From contig NZ_JAELTI010000056.1 of the NCBI RefSeq assembly GCF_016428755.1, forward strand, positions 1 through 36,000: a stretch of DNA of 36,000 nucleotides, written 5' to 3'. Shown piece after piece: positions 16,144 to 24,189 of the stretch (position 1 is the stretch's first letter; every line of letters begins with the position of its first letter). This stretch comes from Allobosea sp. ASV33. GTDB taxonomy: Bacteria > Pseudomonadota > Alphaproteobacteria > Rhizobiales > Beijerinckiaceae. A program made the position numbers and the translations under genes. The notes below the pieces were generated by a model, which saw nothing but the letters and a program-made list of their open reading frames with translations, did not search any database and was not told the DNA's origin.

Positions 16144-17186
16144 CGTGAGAGCCCGAAGCCGGCGATCGCTTTGGCGAGGGTCTCGATACCGTCGACCGTG
16201 TCGAGCCCGGCGCGGGTCGCGCCGACATCCAGGATGACGATGCGGCCATTCTTCACGGCGTCGAGCTTGCTGGCGACCGGATCGGTCTTCAGGAAGTCCA
16301 GCTTCTTCTCGATATCGTCGGCCGGGAAGCGGCGGCGATCCATCTTCACGGTGACGATCACGGCCGGATTTGCAGCGGCGATGCTCTCCCAGCCGACCAG
16401 CGGCCATTCCTCGTTGGTCGTGATGATGTTGCGGGCGCCGAGCTTCGACAGGATATAGGCGGGCACGCCGTTCCTGCCGGCCATGAAGCCGTCGCCCTTG
16501 ATGTCTTTGCTGGAGAACCAGACGACGACCGGCACGTCCTGCGCCTTCAGCTTCGCGACCTGCTCGACAGCCTTGTCCTCGCGCGCCTTGAGCTCGGCGA
16601 CGAGCTTCTCGGCGCGGTCGGCGACATCGAAGATTTCGCCGAATTCGCGGATGTTGCGATAGACCAGCTCCATCGTGAACATCTGCGTGCGCACGCCGTC
16701 GCCGGCTCCGGAATTGTCCTTGCCGACGCAATCGGTCGGCGAGACGTAAGTCGGCACCTTCACCTTGGCGAACTGGTCGCGCTTGCCGACGATGCCGTTG
16801 GGCCCGACATGCCATTCGAACATCGCGGTGACGAGATCGGGCTCCTGCGCCAGCACGGCCTCGAAGCTCGGATCGTTGTCGGCGAGGCGTTTCACCTTGG
16901 CGTTGACCGCCTCATAGGGTTTGGCCACCGGTGAGAACCAGACCGCCGTGCCGACGACACGGTCGCCGAGGCCGAGCGCATAGAGGATTTCCGTCTGGGT
17001 CTGGCCGATCGCGACGACGCGCTTGGGCGCGGCGTTGAAGGTGATCGTCTCGCGGCAATTCTCGAGGGTCAGCGGGTATTTGGTCGGCGCTGCGACGGCC
17101 GTGCTTGCGGCGAGAGCGCCGAACAGCGCGGCGGCCGACAGGCGAAGCAGGGGATTGAACGGGCGCGCAGCCGGCATCGAGGCCAT
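16140..17186 (-). CDS. ABC transporter periplasmic binding protein, BtuF/FepB type (probable corrinoid binder)
   Basis: A class III periplasmic binding protein (about 348 residues). A signal peptide (NPLLRLSAAALFGALAASTAVAA) is followed by NAAPKRVVAIGQTQTEILYALGLGDRVVGTAVW, VLAQEPDLV and a C-terminal lobe (NPAVIVTVKM; DAVKNGRIVILDVG). Its end overlaps the permease start by 4 nt. A cobalamin riboswitch lies 0.2 kb upstream, which makes vitamin B12 or a cobinamide the likely ligand; a chelated metal is the alternative. The start is uncertain. ATG 17186 has no clear ribosome site, ATG 17177 has GGATGG before it, and longer in-frame starts at 17288 or 17279 near GGGGAG would add an odd N-terminus. 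Confidence 0.85.
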   Translation of the reverse strand: MASMPAARPFNPLLRLSAAALFGALAASTAVAAPTKYPLTLENCRETITFNAAPKRVVAIGQTQTEILYALGLGDRVVGTAVWFSPVAKPYEAVNAKVKRLADNDPSFEAVLAQEPDLVTAMFEWHVGPNGIVGKRDQFAKVKVPTYVSPTDCVGKDNSGAGDGVRTQMFTMELVYRNIREFGEIFDVADRAEKLVAELKAREDKAVEQVAKLKAQDVPVVVWFSSKDIKGDGFMAGRNGVPAYILSKLGARNIITTNEEWPLVGWESIAAANPAVIVTVKMDRRRFPADDIEKKLDFLKTDPVASKLDAVKNGRIVILDVGATRAGLDTVDGIETLAKAIAGFGLSR

Positions 17187-17188
17187 CC

Positions 17189-17211
17189 GAAATGTAACAA
17201 TATTGCATTTC
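17189..17211. promoter_or_regulatory. AT-rich 23-bp dyad, candidate Zur/Fur-family box
   Basis: The stretch starts GAAATG and ends CATTTC around a symmetric AT-rich core (AAC-AATATT-GC). Nine of eleven half-site positions mirror if allowance is made for transitions (seven identical pairs are strict). It resembles the proteobacterial zinc-repressor pattern ATGTTATAATATAACAT at 13 of 17 positions (pattern from memory). It lies 2 nt upstream of the possible start at 17186 and downstream of the riboswitch. Function is inferred. Confidence 0.35.
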
Positions 17212-17404
17212 TGATAGAGCGCGCTGCAGGCAGCCGTCAAGCCGCCTTGAGCGGCTTGGGTGGTGGTCTTCGTGAACATGGGTTTCATCGCTCCCCGAGA
17301 TGACGGCCGGGGCAGCTTCGGGCATGTGGGGCGGGAGGCCGGCCGCAAGGGCCACCATCGACACACAGGCTTCGGAACACCCCGTCCGAAAGACGTCTTC
17401 GACG

Positions 17405-17592
17405 ACCGGGGCAGGTCTCCTGGCTCGCGGGTCGATGCCTGTTCCGCCCGGCCTTCCCGGCGCGTCAGGCGCCAGTGGACGATGGGTGGAGAGCTCGCCG
17501 CTTACAGTTGCGGGGGCAGCCTCGGCATTTGCGCGTGGCGCGCAGCACCGAATTCCCTCTTAGCTCCGGGAGCAACCCGGAGAACCTCGATC
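17405..17592 (-). promoter_or_regulatory. Cobalamin (B12) riboswitch
   Basis: Read on the minus strand, this leader shows the ordered landmarks of the cobalamin aptamer. These are AGGGAATTCGGTGC near 17560-17547, the GCTGCCCCCGCAACTGTAAG core at 17520-17501, CCACTGG near 17478-17472, CGGGAAGGC near 17460-17452, and the terminal B12 box AGCCAGGAGACCTGCC at 17425-17410. It precedes the binding protein-permease-ATPase operon and should reduce its expression when cobalamin is plentiful. The ~200 nt between the B12 box and the start codon hold the expression platform; I see no clear U-tract terminator, so control may act on translation or Rho-dependent termination. Confidence 0.95.
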
Positions 17593-17599
17593 GGCGCCC

Positions 17600-17627
17600 A
17601 CCCTATAAGGGTGCGGCGCTGCGTCAA
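17600..17627 (-). promoter_or_regulatory. Candidate promoter for the riboswitch operon
   Basis: On the minus strand, TTGACG (17627-17622) is followed after 16 nt by TAGGGT (17605-17600), with TATAGG overlapping. Transcription would start near 17592, immediately before the first aptamer element, which fits the riboswitch position well. The -10 match is only moderate. Confidence 0.45.
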
Positions 17628-17639
17628 GCAGGCATGGCT

Positions 17640-18827
17640 TCAAAGGCCTGGCGTGCTGTAGAGCCGCTTGCCGCCGACGGATATCTCGACCTCCTGCAGA
17701 TAGCCGCGCAGCGCGGCCGTCGCGACCTCGATGCCGAGGCCGGGCGCATCGGGAGCCGCGACCTGCCCATTGGCATCGCGCTCCAGATGGTTGGCGGAGA
17801 TCACTGTGGCCAGCGGCTTCGGCATGGCCGGATACTCGCAGATCTCGTGATCGGCCAAGCCCGCATAGGGCTGGAGCGAGGCCGAGAGCGCGAGATGCGA
17901 GGTGAAGGTGTGGTTGACGAAGGTCACTCCCTTCGCGACCGCATAATCCGCCACGGCCTTAGACGGACCGATGCCACCGATCCGGCCGCAATCGATCTGG
18001 ACATAGCCGATGCCACCATAGTCGATGAGCTGCCGCGCCATCGACTCGTTATGGGCGCCCTCCCCGCCGGCCAAACGGACCTTGGGGCTGCGCCTGGCAA
18101 GAGCGCCATAGGCTTCGAGCGCGCTGGCGTGGAAGGGCTCCTCGAACCAGAGCACGTTGGCCTTTTCCATCGCCGGCAAGCGGGCGGCGGCGCGCGCGAC
18201 ATCCTCGATGAAGATCTGTCCGGTATCGACGAGCAGGATGCCGTCCTGACCCAGCCCCTCGCGAGCGGCGACGAAATGCTCCGCATCGGCCTCGACGCTG
18301 CCGCGCCCGATCGGCCCCCAGCCGAACTTGGCGGCACGGAAGCTGCGGCTGCGGGCATCGCGGGCGCGTTCGAGCGTTTCCTGCGCCGTGTCGCCGAAAA
18401 GGACGGAGGCATAGGGCGTCTTGGGATGGCTTTTCGCGTATCCGAGCAGACGCCAGACCGGCTCGGAGCGCATCTTGCCGAGGATGTCCCATAAGGCCAT
18501 CTCGACGCCCGAGAAGGTATGCGGCGCCTGCAGCAGGTCCATCGAGTTATAGGCGACGGCGGCGGCGATGCGGGCGATATCCTCCGGGCTTTCCAGATTC
18601 TGGCCGAGCACGGAATCGGCGACCGGACGGCAGACGCCATGCGACATCGGGCAAATGAAGGCGGCGATGGAGGGCAGCGGCGCCGCCTCGCATTCGCCCC
18701 AACCGACATGGCCGCCGGCGGCGACCCTGACCAGCAAGGCATCCTGGCTGCCATCGGCCTCGTCGGTGACGACGGGCATGGCGAGATAGAAGAAATCGAC
18801 GGCCTCGATCCTGGGCACGGGCTTCAT
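17640..18827 (-). CDS. Enolase-superfamily protein (mandelate racemase/muconate lactonizing enzyme family), paralog A
   Basis: A 395-residue two-domain enolase-superfamily enzyme, which would act by abstracting an alpha-proton from a carboxylate. Metal ligands are D201 (LLVDTGQIF), E229/E230 (WFEEPF) and E256 (AGGEGAHN). An Asp-His dyad of the mandelate-racemase subgroup is visible: D279 (VQIDCGRIGGI) and H306 (FVNHTFTSH). On the opposite face, K167 stands in AAKFGWGPIGRG, where the usual second basic residue of a KxK motif is Gly. The gene starts 2 nt after the M81 peptidase stop (TGAGGATG), so it is coupled to it. Paralog B at 26056 shares the KxGWGPxGR signature. Whether it is a dehydratase, racemase or epimerase cannot be decided. 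Confidence 0.9.
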   Translation of the reverse strand: MKPVPRIEAVDFFYLAMPVVTDEADGSQDALLVRVAAGGHVGWGECEAAPLPSIAAFICPMSHGVCRPVADSVLGQNLESPEDIARIAAAVAYNSMDLLQAPHTFSGVEMALWDILGKMRSEPVWRLLGYAKSHPKTPYASVLFGDTAQETLERARDARSRSFRAAKFGWGPIGRGSVEADAEHFVAAREGLGQDGILLVDTGQIFIEDVARAAARLPAMEKANVLWFEEPFHASALEAYGALARRSPKVRLAGGEGAHNESMARQLIDYGGIGYVQIDCGRIGGIGPSKAVADYAVAKGVTFVNHTFTSHLALSASLQPYAGLADHEICEYPAMPKPLATVISANHLERDANGQVAAPDAPGLGIEVATAALRGYLQEVEISVGGKRLYSTPGL

Positions 18828-18829
18828 CC

Positions 18830-20317
18830 TCACAGTTCGTAGATCGTGGCGCGGGGCGCGAAGGTGACGCCCTCGTCGAGCGGGTAGATCGGCCGGGCGC
18901 AGATGGTGTGGCCGAGGCTTCTGAGGTTGGCGGAGGTCGCGCCGGGTGCGTCGATGTTGAAGTTCCGCGCGCACCACTGGTCGAACATGTGGAATTCGGT
19001 GTGGGGCGACTTCACCACGATCAGGTCGAAATCGGTGGGGTCGATGCCGTTGGCGTAATACATCGCGCGGTCGAACAGGCTGACCGAACGGCTCATCACC
19101 ACGACGGTGACATTGTCCCAGGTCAGCACGGCCGTCGGCCCGGCGCTGAGCGGCGCTTTCATCGTTTCCAGCGCGGCTTCGCCGTCGGAGAGCAGCTTGA
19201 CCTTGCCCTTCACCTTCATCGGCGGAAAGCGGGCGGGATCGATCGAGCCGCCGAGCGTGACCTCGATCGTCGCGCCGACGCCGGCCTTATGCGCCGTAGC
19301 CGCAGCCGGCGCATCGACGATCTGGGCCAGCACCCGCTTGCCGGAGCCGGCCTTGCGCAAAGCGGCGAGGATAAGGTTGCTGTCGCCGGAGGCGCCGGAG
19401 GAGGTCGCGTCGGCGGCATCGGTGAAGATCACGGGGCCGTCGATGCTGCGGGCCTGGGCGATGGCGCGGTCAAGCGGGACGAGCTTGCCTTGCATGCGGA
19501 AGCGCAAGGGCCAGAATTCCTCGGCAAGCCGGATCGCCTCGCGCTCGGCGGTTGCCCTGTCGCCATCGGTGAGGATCAGCACCTGCGAGCAGAGCTCGGG
19601 CACGTCGGTGAAGGGATTGCCGATCATGATGCCGGCCGCGAGTGCCCGCCCCTCCTCCTCGAGCCGGCGGCATTCGGCGAGAAGCTCGCCATAGCAGCCG
19701 GTCTTGGTGATGAGCTCGTCGCCGCGCACCAGCGCGGGAATGACGACGCGGGCGGCGACGGGCTTGATGCCGCCGGCCATCAGCTTCAGCAGCAGTTCGG
19801 CGGCACGGCGACCGGTATCGGCGAAATCGACATGGGGATAGGTCCAGTAGATCGCGAAGCCGTCGACTTGGCGCAGCATGCGGTCGGTCAGGATGCCGTG
19901 CAGGTCGAGCGAGATGACGATCGGCATGTCCGGCCCGACGCGCTGGCGCAGCTTCTCCAGCAGGTAGCCTTCGGGGTCGAGCTCGCCATCGGCCCCCATC
20001 GCGCCATGCAGCGAGACATAGATGCCGTCGATGCGGTCGAGCTTGGCGAAGATGGCCGTGAGGATTTCCTCGGAGAGCTTCTTCCAGCCTGCGGCCGAGA
20101 GCAGGCCCGCACTGCCGGAGCGCGCGCAGATCGTCGGCACGATCTCGATATCGCCCCTCGCCTCGAAGACTGCGAGCGCGCCGCCGAGTTCCTGGTTCTG
20201 GCCGCGCTGGACGTAGAGGCCGTCGCCATGGTGGATCAGGAAGTTCTCGTAATACGACGGCAGCGGGTTGAAGGAGGATATCTCCTGCTTGCAGTCGGCG
20301 ATCAGGATGCGCTTCAT
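18830..20317 (-). CDS. M81 family metallopeptidase (MlrC-like)
   Basis: A 495-residue protein of the DUF1485/MlrC family, named for the microcystin-linear-peptide hydrolase of Sphingomonas. N-terminal ADCKQEISSFNP, H104 in VSLHGAMGADGE, D138 and H140 in ISLDLHGILT, H162 in TYPHVDFADTGRR and TDAADATSSGASGDSN are all conserved family blocks and include the expected zinc ligands. In most bacteria the family sits beside oligopeptide-type ABC genes, as here, and its physiological substrates are unknown. The ATG at 20317 has GGAG 7 nt upstream; that ribosome site directly abuts the inserted repeat element ending at 20331. A short or modified peptide or amide is the likely substrate. Confidence 0.9.
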   Translation of the reverse strand: MKRILIADCKQEISSFNPLPSYYENFLIHHGDGLYVQRGQNQELGGALAVFEARGDIEIVPTICARSGSAGLLSAAGWKKLSEEILTAIFAKLDRIDGIYVSLHGAMGADGELDPEGYLLEKLRQRVGPDMPIVISLDLHGILTDRMLRQVDGFAIYWTYPHVDFADTGRRAAELLLKLMAGGIKPVAARVVIPALVRGDELITKTGCYGELLAECRRLEEEGRALAAGIMIGNPFTDVPELCSQVLILTDGDRATAEREAIRLAEEFWPLRFRMQGKLVPLDRAIAQARSIDGPVIFTDAADATSSGASGDSNLILAALRKAGSGKRVLAQIVDAPAAATAHKAGVGATIEVTLGGSIDPARFPPMKVKGKVKLLSDGEAALETMKAPLSAGPTAVLTWDNVTVVVMSRSVSLFDRAMYYANGIDPTDFDLIVVKSPHTEFHMFDQWCARNFNIDAPGATSANLRSLGHTICARPIYPLDEGVTFAPRATIYEL

Positions 20318-20330
20318 CGGGCGGCTCCTA

Positions 20331-20592
20331 GAGGCTGTTAGTGACCATGGGAAGGATTTGACGCTGGCGATTTTGCGCAAATGCAAGGAGTTCGAGGACG
20401 CAAACCTTCCGGTTTGCTACGAAGAACGACACGGCAGTTGCGCAAAAGCGCCGCGCCCTCGGGGTGAGGTGAAAACCGCAGAGCTGCAGCGTCGCACCGC
20501 TTGCCGATACCAGTGGTATCGGCGGCGCGATGCTCCTCCCATCTCTGCGGTTTTGACCTCATCAAATCCCTCCCATGGTCACTAACAGCCTC
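20331..20592. mobile_element. MITE-like element with ~33-bp terminal inverted repeats and TA duplication
   Basis: The terminal arms (GAGGCTGTTAGTGACCATGG onward, to about 20361 and from 20562) match as inverted repeats with one mismatch over about 31 bp. TA flanks both ends (20329-20330, 20593-20594), as in a target duplication. Nested inside are an 18-bp inverted pair with one mismatch (20466-20483 / 20543-20560), a perfect dyad around 20503-20523 (CCGATACC/GGTATCGG) and a hairpin GCAAACC-TTCC-GGTTTGC (20400-20417). It contains no transposase. Removing it leaves dppC stop - ACCC - TA - GGAG - 7 nt - ATG, a normal tight gene junction. TA duplication suggests mobilisation by an IS630/Tc1-mariner-type transposase; that is inference. 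Confidence 0.75.
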
Positions 20593-20598
20593 TAGGGT

Positions 20599-21447
20599 TC
20601 AGAATTTCAGGCGGGGATCGAGCACGTCGCGCAGGCCGTCGCCGAGCAGGTTGAGGCCGAGCACGCAGGCGATGATCGCGAGGCCCGGAAACACCGTGAT
20701 CCACGGGGCTTCGCGCATGAAGTCGCGGCCTTGCGCGATGATCGAGCCGAAGGAGGCGGTGGGCGGCGGCGGGCCGGCGCCGACGAAGGAAAGTGCGGCT
20801 TCGGCGAGGATCGCGATGGCGAAGACATAGGTCAGGCGCACGATCAGCGGCCCGGCGACGTTGCGCAACACATGCTTGAACAGGATGGTCCACTCGCCGA
20901 CACCGATCGAGCGCGCCGCGGCGATGTATTCCTGCTCCTTTTCGAGCAGCACCGAGGCCCTCACGATGCGGGCGGTGTGCGGCGTCGTGGCAATGGCCAG
21001 CGCGATCACGACATTGGTCAGCGACGCGCCAAGCACGGCCGAGACGACCATGGCGAGCACGATCGAGGGGAATGCCATCAGAGCGTCCATGATCCGCATG
21101 ATCGGCTGATCGAGACGGTGGAAATAGCCGGCGATGGCGCCGCTCAGCGTGCCGGCGACCCCGGCCAGCACCGCCGTGAAGGCACCGATGGCGAGCGAGA
21201 TGCGGGCGCCGATCATGACGCGAGAGAGGATGTCGCGGCCGAAATGGTCGGTGCCGAACCAGTGTGCGGCATCAGGCGCGGCCAGGCGGGCCCGAACGTT
21301 GCTCTTGAGCGGATCGAAGGGCGTGAGCCAGTCCGCGAAGATGGCGACCGCGACCATGACGAGCACCAGCACCACTCCGATCGCGAAGGAGCGGTTGCGC
21401 AGAAGACGCCCCCAGAGGGCGCGGCCGACGAGTGGCGTGCCCTGCAT
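20599..21447 (-). CDS. Dipeptide/oligopeptide-type ABC transporter permease (DppC family)
   Basis: A 282-residue permease. The N-terminal DppC/OppC-type extension (FADWLTPFDPLKSNVRARLAAPDAAHWFGTDHFGRDILSRVMIGAR) precedes the membrane domain with the EAA loop (EYIAAARSIGVGEWTILFKHVLRNVAGPLIV). The C-terminus GLNLLGDGLRDVLDPRLKF is the family's standard ending. Its ATG overlaps the stop of the DppB gene by one base (TGATG), implying coupling. It lies in the leftward operon with a family-5 binding protein, an M81 peptidase and a deacylase. The ATPase subunits are not encoded nearby. Confidence 0.95.
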   Translation of the reverse strand: MQGTPLVGRALWGRLLRNRSFAIGVVLVLVMVAVAIFADWLTPFDPLKSNVRARLAAPDAAHWFGTDHFGRDILSRVMIGARISLAIGAFTAVLAGVAGTLSGAIAGYFHRLDQPIMRIMDALMAFPSIVLAMVVSAVLGASLTNVVIALAIATTPHTARIVRASVLLEKEQEYIAAARSIGVGEWTILFKHVLRNVAGPLIVRLTYVFAIAILAEAALSFVGAGPPPPTASFGSIIAQGRDFMREAPWITVFPGLAIIACVLGLNLLGDGLRDVLDPRLKF

Positions 21448-22391
21448 CAGGCCAGCCTCACGCGCGGATCGACCACGGCGTAGAGGATGTCGACGACGAG
21501 ATTGATCGCGAGATAGACGACCGCGAGGAAGAGCAGGCCGCCTTGCAGCACCGGGAAATCACGCGAGGCGATGGCGCCGACGATCAGGCGGCCGATGCCG
21601 GGGATCGAGAAGACCTGCTCGACGATGACCGCGCCGCCGAGCAGCGCGCCGGAGACGATGCCGATGACCGTGAGGATCGGGATCATCGCGTTGGGCAATG
21701 CATGGCGCAGGACGACATGGAGCTTGGCCAGCCCCTTGGCATCGGCGGTGCGAACGTAATCCTGCGAGAGCGTATCCAGCATCGAGGCGCGCGCCATGCG
21801 GGCGATGAAGCCGACCTGCACCAGCCCCAACGTCAGCGCCGGCAGGATCATGCCGCGCAGCCATTCGGCGGGGGATTGCAGGAAGGGCGTGAAGCCGCCG
21901 CTCGGCAGCCAGCCGAGCGACACGGCGAAGACCAGCACCATGACGAGGCCGAGCCAGAAATCCGGCACCGAGAGCCCAAGCAAAGCCGTGGTCATCACCG
22001 CCTGGTCGGGCCAGCGGTTGTGATTGACGGCGGCGATAATGCCGGCAGCGACGCCGAAGAACACGGCGAACGCCAGCGCCAGCGCGGCGAGCGAGAGCGT
22101 GACCGGCAGGCGCTCGATCAGGGCCGCCGTCACCGAGCGGTTGAGCAGGATCGACTGGCCGAGATCGCCGCTGAGGATGCGGCCGTACCAGCCCAGCATC
22201 TGCTGCGGCAGCGAGAGATCGAGCCCGAGCGCGCCGCGCAGCTTGGCGACCTGCTCGGGCGTCGCCGAGGCGTCGAGGAAGGCCGCCGCCGGATCGCCCG
22301 GCACCAGCCAGATCAACGCGAAGGACATCAGCGAGACCAGGACGAGCACGAGAAAGGCGCCCGCGAGCCGGCGGATCAGGAAATGTCCCAT
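21447..22391 (-). CDS. Dipeptide/oligopeptide-type ABC transporter permease (DppB family)
   Basis: A 314-residue inner-membrane permease of the DppB/OppB family. It begins with the family motif FLIRRLAGAFLVLVLVSLMSFALIWLVPGDPA. It also has the conserved ILPALTLGLVQVGFIARMARASMLDTLSQDYVRTADAKGL block (EAA loop region) and FSIPGIGRLIVGAIASRDFPVLQGGLL near the end. It pairs with the DppC gene immediately downstream. Repeat copy 3 lies between it and the binding-protein gene upstream. Confidence 0.95.
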   Translation of the reverse strand: MGHFLIRRLAGAFLVLVLVSLMSFALIWLVPGDPAAAFLDASATPEQVAKLRGALGLDLSLPQQMLGWYGRILSGDLGQSILLNRSVTAALIERLPVTLSLAALALAFAVFFGVAAGIIAAVNHNRWPDQAVMTTALLGLSVPDFWLGLVMVLVFAVSLGWLPSGGFTPFLQSPAEWLRGMILPALTLGLVQVGFIARMARASMLDTLSQDYVRTADAKGLAKLHVVLRHALPNAMIPILTVIGIVSGALLGGAVIVEQVFSIPGIGRLIVGAIASRDFPVLQGGLLFLAVVYLAINLVVDILYAVVDPRVRLA

Positions 22392-22436
22392 GCCGCCCTC
22401 CTTCCGAGCGTTGGTCGATGATCGGGAAAGGCGCGC

Positions 22437-22541
22437 GTCATCCCGGGCGCCCGGAGGGTGACCCGGGATCCATGCCGGAGCGCTTCCGAAGAAGGCTCGG
22501 GCATGGATCCCGGCTCTTCGCTAAGCTCCGGCCGGGATGAC
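22437..22541. repeat. Palindromic intergenic repeat, copy 3
   Basis: Outer arms are GTCATCCCGG (22437-22446) and CCGGGATGAC (22532-22541). Inner arms are CGGGATCCATGCC (22464-22476) and GGCATGGATCCCG (22500-22512). It lies between the binding-protein gene and the first permease gene of the Dpp-type transporter, the same relative position as copy 2 in the TRAP operon. Confidence 0.88.
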
Positions 22542-22593
22542 ATCGCGCATTATGAGAGCAGGCAAGGCTTACGACGGCTAACTTGGCGCGCTC

Positions 22594-24132
22594 TCAAGGC
22601 TCCAGCCAGACGCCCCACATGCGCGGGATGCGATAGGGCTTGAAGTTCTTGAGTTTGGCCGTGGAGGCCTGGAAGACCCCGTAATTGCCGGCCTTCATCG
22701 CCACCGCTGCATCGTACATGTGCTTCTGGAAGGCGTCGAAGAGGGCCTTGCGCTTGCCTTCGTCCATCTCGGCATTGAAGGCGGCGGCGATGCGGTCGAT
22801 CTCCGGGTCCTTCGCCTGCTGCGAAAGGCCGTTGACCCAGGGCGCCATCACCGAGCCTGGACCCTCATAGGGCTCGATGCCGAAGCCATGGGTCCAGAAG
22901 GTCCAGCCTGTCGGCGTAAATCCGATCTTCGAGACGGTCGGCCAGTCGGAGACGGCGATATCGACCTCGACACCGATCTCCTTCAGCTTCTGCTGGACCA
23001 GCGTCGCGGTGTCGACATTGGGGCGCAGGTTGTCGGTGATGAAGGTAATCTTGCCGCCCTTGTAGGAGGATTTGGCAAGCAGCTCCTTGGCGAGCTTGAT
23101 GTCGGACTTGTTGTACTTGTCGCTCCCGACCGTCGAATAAAAGGCGGAGCCGGGATAAAGCCAGCTCGGGTCCATCTGGTAGATATCGGCATAGGAGATC
23201 GCCATGATCTCCTCCATGTCGAGCGCCGCCTGGACGGCGAGCCGGAAGTTCACGTCATTGGCCGGGGCCTGAGCCTGGTTGAACTTGATGACCTGCAGGC
23301 CGAACGGCATCACCTTGTGGATGGTGAAGCGGTTGTCGGTGCCGAGGCGCTTGGCGGTCGGGCCGTCGACGGTCTCGTTGAACTGGATCTGGCCGGCTTC
23401 GAGCGCCGCGCTGCGGGCGCCGCCTTCCGGCATGAAACGGAAGGTCACGGTGTCCAGGAAGGCTTCCTTCTTGCCGGCGAAGCCGTCGCGGCTGGTGCCC
23501 TTCGGATTAGGGGCGTAGCCGTCATAGCGTGTCAGCTTGACGTGGCTGTCCGGCTTGTACTCGACGAACTTGTAGGGGCCGGTGCCGATGATCTCGATCT
23601 TGCCGGCCTCCTTCGCGGCCTCGCTTGCCGGATAGATCGCGATCGGGGCGCGCGGCGAGGAGAGATTATCGAGGAAGGTCGATTGCGGCTCCTTCAGCGT
23701 GACCGTCACCTCATGCTCGCCGCTCGCCTTGATCGTGTCGATGGCAGCAACCAGCGCCGGCGAAGCGCCGACCTTGCGGTAGCGCTCCAGCGAGGCGACG
23801 ACATCGGCGGCATCGAGCTTCTTGCCGTTATGGAAGGTCACGTCCTTGCGGATCGGGAAGACATAGGTCTTTCCATCCGGTGAGATCGTCACGCCCTCGG
23901 CTAGTTCCGGCACCGGCTTGGCGTTCTCGTCGCGGGCATAGAGCGTCTCGAAGATATGCAGCGTGACATTGCGCGAGGCCTGCGCCGAGGTGATCTGCGC
24001 ATCGAGCGAGGGCGGCGCCTGGCTGATGCCGATGACGACCTCGCCGCCCTTGCGTTGGGCCAGCGCGCCTTGCGCCCCTCCGAGCATGAGTGCCGCCGCG
24101 AGGGCCGCGCCAACGATGATGTGCTTTGCCAT
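22594..24132 (-). CDS. ABC transporter substrate-binding protein, family 5 (peptide/nickel/opine type)
   Basis: A 512-residue extracellular solute-binding protein of family 5 (DppA/OppA fold). The signal peptide is MAKHIIVGAALAAALMLGGAQGALAQ. Family blocks follow: GEVVIGISQAPPSLDAQ, ETLYARDENAKPVPELAEGVTISPDGKTYVFPIRKDVTFHNGKKLDAADVVASLERY and GTGPYKFVEYKPDSHVKLTRYDGY. GAGGGG precedes the ATG. The gene follows the deacylase gene by 57 nt on the same strand. The ligand is unknown; a peptide, opine or acylated amino acid would suit the neighbouring deacylase and peptidase. Confidence 0.94.
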   Translation of the reverse strand: MAKHIIVGAALAAALMLGGAQGALAQRKGGEVVIGISQAPPSLDAQITSAQASRNVTLHIFETLYARDENAKPVPELAEGVTISPDGKTYVFPIRKDVTFHNGKKLDAADVVASLERYRKVGASPALVAAIDTIKASGEHEVTVTLKEPQSTFLDNLSSPRAPIAIYPASEAAKEAGKIEIIGTGPYKFVEYKPDSHVKLTRYDGYAPNPKGTSRDGFAGKKEAFLDTVTFRFMPEGGARSAALEAGQIQFNETVDGPTAKRLGTDNRFTIHKVMPFGLQVIKFNQAQAPANDVNFRLAVQAALDMEEIMAISYADIYQMDPSWLYPGSAFYSTVGSDKYNKSDIKLAKELLAKSSYKGGKITFITDNLRPNVDTATLVQQKLKEIGVEVDIAVSDWPTVSKIGFTPTGWTFWTHGFGIEPYEGPGSVMAPWVNGLSQQAKDPEIDRIAAAFNAEMDEGKRKALFDAFQKHMYDAAVAMKAGNYGVFQASTAKLKNFKPYRIPRMWGVWLEP

Positions 24133-24189
24133 GTTCTTGTCCCCTCAGGATTGATGGTCAGGCACGGTGTGGTTCAGGCATAGGCTTGG

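Noticed and set aside
17187..17404. A His-containing short frame (ALAAGLPPHMPEAAP...HVHEDHHP) between the riboswitch and the binding protein
   Set aside because: It continues out of frame into the binding-protein gene, has no good ribosome site and no recognisable family; probably leader RNA.
20338..20565. A 75-codon minus-strand frame inside the MITE-like element
   Set aside because: It is generated by the nested inverted repeats, has no ribosome site and no domain. Similar short hypothetical proteins would be expected wherever the element is copied.
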